DNA of 7,048 nt from NCBI GenBank assembly GCA_002441135.1, contig DJVJ01000025.1, forward strand, positions 1 through 7,048, read 5' to 3'. This DNA comes from Caryophanales bacterium UBA6259. Its GTDB lineage: Bacteria; Bacillota; Bacilli; Tepidibacillales; Tepidibacillaceae. The notes below the pieces were generated by a model. It did no database searches and was not told the origin of the DNA. It saw only the letters and a list, made by a program, of their open reading frames with translations. The first letter of the stretch is position 1, and every line of letters begins with the position of its first letter. A program made the translations under genes and the position numbers. This document shows positions 3,938-7,048 of this stretch, in pieces.

Positions 3938-6084
3938 GAACGTAATAATTGAATAATTTTATTCCAAAGCTTCCATATTTTACTCTGCCACTGAGAAGGA
4001 AGAGGAAGATTACTGTACCTCGCTGTCTCAAATATTTCTGTTGCTTCAATCCAACTTTCTTCCTCGTTGGTAGCATCTTGTTCTAAAAAGTATTCCCTTA
4101 CCGTTTGATCCGGTCTTTTTTTCTTTTCTCTAATGAATTGGCTATTTAACAAGCTGCTTGTAAATGAAATAATCACATTTCTTAAGCTCATTTCCTTTTT
4201 GAGACGAATTCTCTGCCACATGTACCAGAGATATACTCTTAAATAATAGGCTACAATCAAAAGAAGTATAAAAATTATTGCAGCGATTCCTATAATATTA
4301 TAAAACGAAAAATGATTAATATTTGAATCGCTATTACCTGTATCATTCTCCATTTCATCTTCTATCCCTAATAATTCTTTATCCTTCAGGTTCTTTCTAT
4401 CCTCATCTATTTTATCTTCTACTGCCTCCTGCTCCTCTTGTTTATATTCTAATGGCATATAAAAGCTAGCTGTTGGCTCAAAAGGCAACCATCCTATGCC
4501 TTGAAAATAGAGTTCTGCCCATGAATGGGCATTTTTATTTTTTACCACGCCAGTATATCCATCCTCCGGAGAATACGTAGTTTCTCCCGCAGTAAAACCT
4601 TTTACCCATCTCGCAGGTATACCTACTGACCTTGCCATAACCACCATAGAAGAGGAAAAGTGATCACAGTAGCCCTGTTTTGATTCAAAAAGGAATTGAT
4701 CCACAAAATCATCCTCTTCTCGCGGAACAGGAACCTCTTCTGTTTCATATCGGTAATTATTGCGCAAATAGCTCTCAATACTTTTCGCCTGATCATATCG
4801 TGTTTGCTCTTTACTTGCTATGCTGTTTGCTAACTCTTTTACCCTTTGAGGGAGTTTTTCAGGCAATTGTAAAAAAAGAGCTAACTCTAAAGGTGTATCT
4901 TGAGGACTATTTTTAATTTGCTCCTCATCAATAATTACCCTTGTCCCTGTGAGAGCATATGTTTCCAAATTTTTATTAAATGCAGACCTTAAGTAAATAT
5001 TATCTGTTAGAGGATTAATCTGAATCAAGTTCGCTGCCTCTGGCTTTGTCTCATCTATCGATGTTAATTTTCCTCCTACAAAGATAATTGGAAACGACTT
5101 ACCTTGAAATTGAACGACCTGAATAATTTCCTCGTGTTCAATAGAAGAATTCATTTCATTATAAGAAGTACTAGGGTATTTGAAATCTTTCAAGGGAAGA
5201 TTAATGTTGTACTTTACCAGATCCTTATTTTCTACCCATCCATGACCAGTGTATTGGTTTTTACTTTCCCCTCGCCAGTAGACACGTTTTGAGCTCATTG
5301 TTAGCATAACTTCTGTCTCATCTTGTTCAAAAGGACCACCTAGATAAGAATCATCTGCACTATAACCAATTTTTTTAACTGCTACTCCGCGGATTCCTGT
5401 TCCGTTGAACTTGGACAACCAGCCAGTTGGATCAATCCATGAAGGCTCTGACTTCGGCGATAAGTACCCTAATCCAGTAACTAGTAGCGAAAACACTATA
5501 GCCACAATGGTCCACTGCAAGGAATAGCGTTTATTCAATGAGGCCTGATTTGCAATTACTCTTTGCTTTTCATAAGCAATATAAATTAACCCAATTCCTA
5601 TAGTCATAATTACAAGCCATTTAGAATCATAGGCCAACATAGAATTAATCATTGCCAAATAGATTGTTGTAACAATGACAATCATTAATCCTTTATTCTT
5701 ATCTAAAATCCGAATTGCTAGAATTAAAAACATCCAAACCACATTAAGAAAAAGGATCGTGCGAAAGATTTCAGTGGTTTGTTCCCATCGAAAGGATAGT
5801 ACAATGGAGAAATTGTATTGGATTACAGCATTCAATTGTTCTAACCATTGAAAAGAGAATAGAGATGCAGTCTTAAAATAAACAAGATATATTAAGACTA
5901 TTTGAGATAATACTCCAATGCTAAATGTAATCAACCTTGAACGTTGCAAATAATTTAGCGCAAGTACAACTGTTGAAAAATAGATAAAAATATCAATTCT
6001 TTGTAGATTAGAAATCTCAAACAGTGGAGTTAGAAGAATGTAAATGATAAAGTTTAGAAAAAGTATATTGGGAATTCTATCCAT
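3934..6084 (-). CDS. yebA: Membrane-anchored transglutaminase-like protein (YebA/TgpA type)
   Basis: The 716-aa protein has seven or so hydrophobic helices in its first 210 residues (for example about 7-22, 33-46, 51-70, 107-126, 133-151, 157-170, 191-208), as in the DUF3488/TgpA N-terminal domain. A large, probably extracellular region follows, containing a transglutaminase-like core: Cys473 in QGYCDHFSS, His520 in KNAHSWAEL and a third acidic residue, Glu536, in WLPFEPTAS. A charged linker (about 545-590), one more helix (594-623) and a cytosolic DUF4129-like tail (about 627-716, with ETARYSNLPLP) complete it. The substrate is unknown; TgpA-type proteins are linked to cell-surface peptide chemistry. 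The start at 6084 has GGAGG 8 nt upstream, inside the end of the DUF58 gene, and overlaps it by 8 bp. Homologues commonly pair with a MoxR ATPase and a DUF58 protein. The symbol follows B. subtilis synteny. Confidence 0.88.
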   Translation of the reverse strand: MDRIPNILFLNFIIYILLTPLFEISNLQRIDIFIYFSTVVLALNYLQRSRLITFSIGVLSQIVLIYLVYFKTASLFSFQWLEQLNAVIQYNFSIVLSFRWEQTTEIFRTILFLNVVWMFLILAIRILDKNKGLMIVIVTTIYLAMINSMLAYDSKWLVIMTIGIGLIYIAYEKQRVIANQASLNKRYSLQWTIVAIVFSLLVTGLGYLSPKSEPSWIDPTGWLSKFNGTGIRGVAVKKIGYSADDSYLGGPFEQDETEVMLTMSSKRVYWRGESKNQYTGHGWVENKDLVKYNINLPLKDFKYPSTSYNEMNSSIEHEEIIQVVQFQGKSFPIIFVGGKLTSIDETKPEAANLIQINPLTDNIYLRSAFNKNLETYALTGTRVIIDEEQIKNSPQDTPLELALFLQLPEKLPQRVKELANSIASKEQTRYDQAKSIESYLRNNYRYETEEVPVPREEDDFVDQFLFESKQGYCDHFSSSMVVMARSVGIPARWVKGFTAGETTYSPEDGYTGVVKNKNAHSWAELYFQGIGWLPFEPTASFYMPLEYKQEEQEAVEDKIDEDRKNLKDKELLGIEDEMENDTGNSDSNINHFSFYNIIGIAAIIFILLLIVAYYLRVYLWYMWQRIRLKKEMSLRNVIISFTSSLLNSQFIREKKKRPDQTVREYFLEQDATNEEESWIEATEIFETARYSNLPLPSQWQSKIWKLWNKIIQLLRS

Positions 6085-7048
6085 TATACACTCCTCCCTG
6101 AAACTCTTGATACCAGTTCCTATTATTTATAGCCTTAATAGCGACTCCCTTAGCTTGTAATGCAGCAAAATATTGGCTTAACTCATCATCCAATAGAAGA
6201 CCATCAAGGCTAATATAGTATAACTCTACTTTCTTTCTTCGAATAATCATTTCTGCTAGAAGCTGGTATATATCATGATCAAAACGAGGTGTTACCAAAA
6301 CCATTGTTGCCCCGCTAGGAACAAATGGGATTTCTTTTAACACCGTTTTTGAAAATGAATAATCGCCATCTGCTTCTGCCAGAGCCAACAAATCATAAAT
6401 TCGTTTAACCTGTTCATGCCCCCTAGCTACAGGAACAACTTCTCTACTTTTTCCGGAAGAAACATACCCTACATGAAAGTGCTGTCCCACAGCATACTTT
6501 ACCAAACTAGCGATGATTTCTATACCAACTTCTATGGTTTCTTTATTTAAATGCTGATAGGTTTCTTGATCCCGATCTAAAAAAAACATAAAATCATTTG
6601 TAATTTGCCTCTCAAATTCCTTAGACATTAATTGCATTGCTCTTGCGGACTGCTTCCAATGAATCTGATTATATCGATCTCCTTTTTGATATTCCCGTAT
6701 GCCGATAACGGAATTGGTTTCTTGACTGATTTTATTCTGAGAATATGTCATACCGATATTCTGTTCATTTCTCGTTTGCCAACGATAAATAGGATAACTA
6801 TGAGGATATACAAGTACCTCATCATAGAGTTTTACTTGTTTTTTTATCGTAGAGAAACCAAATACATCACCCGTCACTAATGTGATATGATGCCAGCGAT
6901 GAATTCCTCGATTTGCGTTTGGAATCGTGTAACGAACAATAGATTTCGACCGAAACCATGGATAAACAACTAATTTAGGATGAACAATTTTCCCCATTAA
7001 TTTTGGTGGCAAATCATCAATTAGCAGAATGTAAGAATGGGGAAAAGA
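6077..7048 (-). CDS. yeaD: DUF58 family protein (YeaD-like), 5' end cut by window edge
   Basis: The frame is open to the last base, so the start and the expected two N-terminal membrane helices lie outside; 323 residues are visible. Typical DUF58 landmarks are present: the RGIHRWHHITLVTGDVFGF stretch (preceding strand domain), the signature REYQKGDRYNQIHWKQSAR and then LMSKEFE, with a VWA-like beta-alpha fold after it (FMFFLDRD). The acidic loop there lacks a full DxSxS metal site. An in-frame TTG at 7012 is not the real start, because coding continues upstream without a stop. The family usually works with a MoxR AAA+ ATPase, expected just upstream, and the membrane transglutaminase encoded next. 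The stop TAG overlaps the start of that gene (ATGGATAG), which indicates coupled translation. The biochemical function is not established. Confidence 0.88.
   Translation of the reverse strand, partial: SFPHSYILLIDDLPPKLMGKIVHPKLVVYPWFRSKSIVRYTIPNANRGIHRWHHITLVTGDVFGFSTIKKQVKLYDEVLVYPHSYPIYRWQTRNEQNIGMTYSQNKISQETNSVIGIREYQKGDRYNQIHWKQSARAMQLMSKEFERQITNDFMFFLDRDQETYQHLNKETIEVGIEIIASLVKYAVGQHFHVGYVSSGKSREVVPVARGHEQVKRIYDLLALAEADGDYSFSKTVLKEIPFVPSGATMVLVTPRFDHDIYQLLAEMIIRRKKVELYYISLDGLLLDDELSQYFAALQAKGVAIKAINNRNWYQEFQGGVYNG
6091..6098 (-). promoter_or_regulatory. Ribosome binding site of yebA inside the yeaD 3' end
   Basis: The minus strand has GGGAGGAG 8 nt before the ATG at 6084. It lies within the last codons of the DUF58 gene, so ribosomes ending that gene can restart at yebA. 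Confidence 0.85.

Noticed and set aside
6632..6880. Plus-strand frames of 60-90 codons opposite yeaD, yebA, guaA and pbuG
   Set aside because: They are antisense shadows of well-supported genes, without ribosome binding sites or recognisable domains.
1..7048. CRISPR array, insertion sequence, prophage or defence genes
   Set aside because: No spacer-repeat array, transposase, integrase or terminal inverted repeats were seen on either strand. The genes are conserved housekeeping genes in a familiar order.

Overview
The window comes from a low-GC Gram-positive bacterium of the Bacillaceae type. The evidence is AT-rich DNA, strong Shine-Dalgarno sites, a B. subtilis-style PurR operator joined to a guanine riboswitch, and a gene order I recall from Bacillus: yeaD - yebA - guaA - pbuG, then (in some species) an rRNA operon. 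I cannot name the species. All genes and nearly all signals lie on the minus strand, so the biological order runs from high to low coordinates.

From right to left: a DUF58 gene (yeaD-like) cut by the window edge at 7048 overlaps by 8 bp a polytopic membrane transglutaminase-like gene (yebA-like, 6084-3934). The two form one translationally coupled unit. A sigma-A-type promoter overlaps the yebA stop codon and is followed by a strong intrinsic terminator, which lies upstream of guaA (3727-2189, GMP synthase, 512 aa). About 410 bp then separate the guaA stop from the pbuG start. This stretch holds a two-box PurR operator, a sigma-A promoter, a guanine-type purine riboswitch aptamer, a long linker and a leader terminator. 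It controls pbuG (1780-431), a 449-aa NCS2/AzgA-type purine-base permease. Downstream of pbuG are a hairpin on the stop codon, a 12-bp tandem repeat and a strong bidirectional terminator. Positions 1-212 hold two tandem promoters and a boxA-bearing leader characteristic of an rRNA operon; the 16S gene itself would lie beyond position 1.

GuaA makes GMP from XMP and PbuG imports hypoxanthine and guanine. The pbuG leader senses purine state twice, through PurR at initiation and through guanine-dependent termination. Most content is conserved housekeeping DNA. I see no new defence, mobile or biosynthetic system. The points worth a second look are regulatory: a two-part antiterminator that uses the J2/3 strand of the aptamer, a duplicated P1 element in an unusually long riboswitch linker, a possible attenuator ahead of guaA, and a guaA 3' end that runs straight into the PurR operator.
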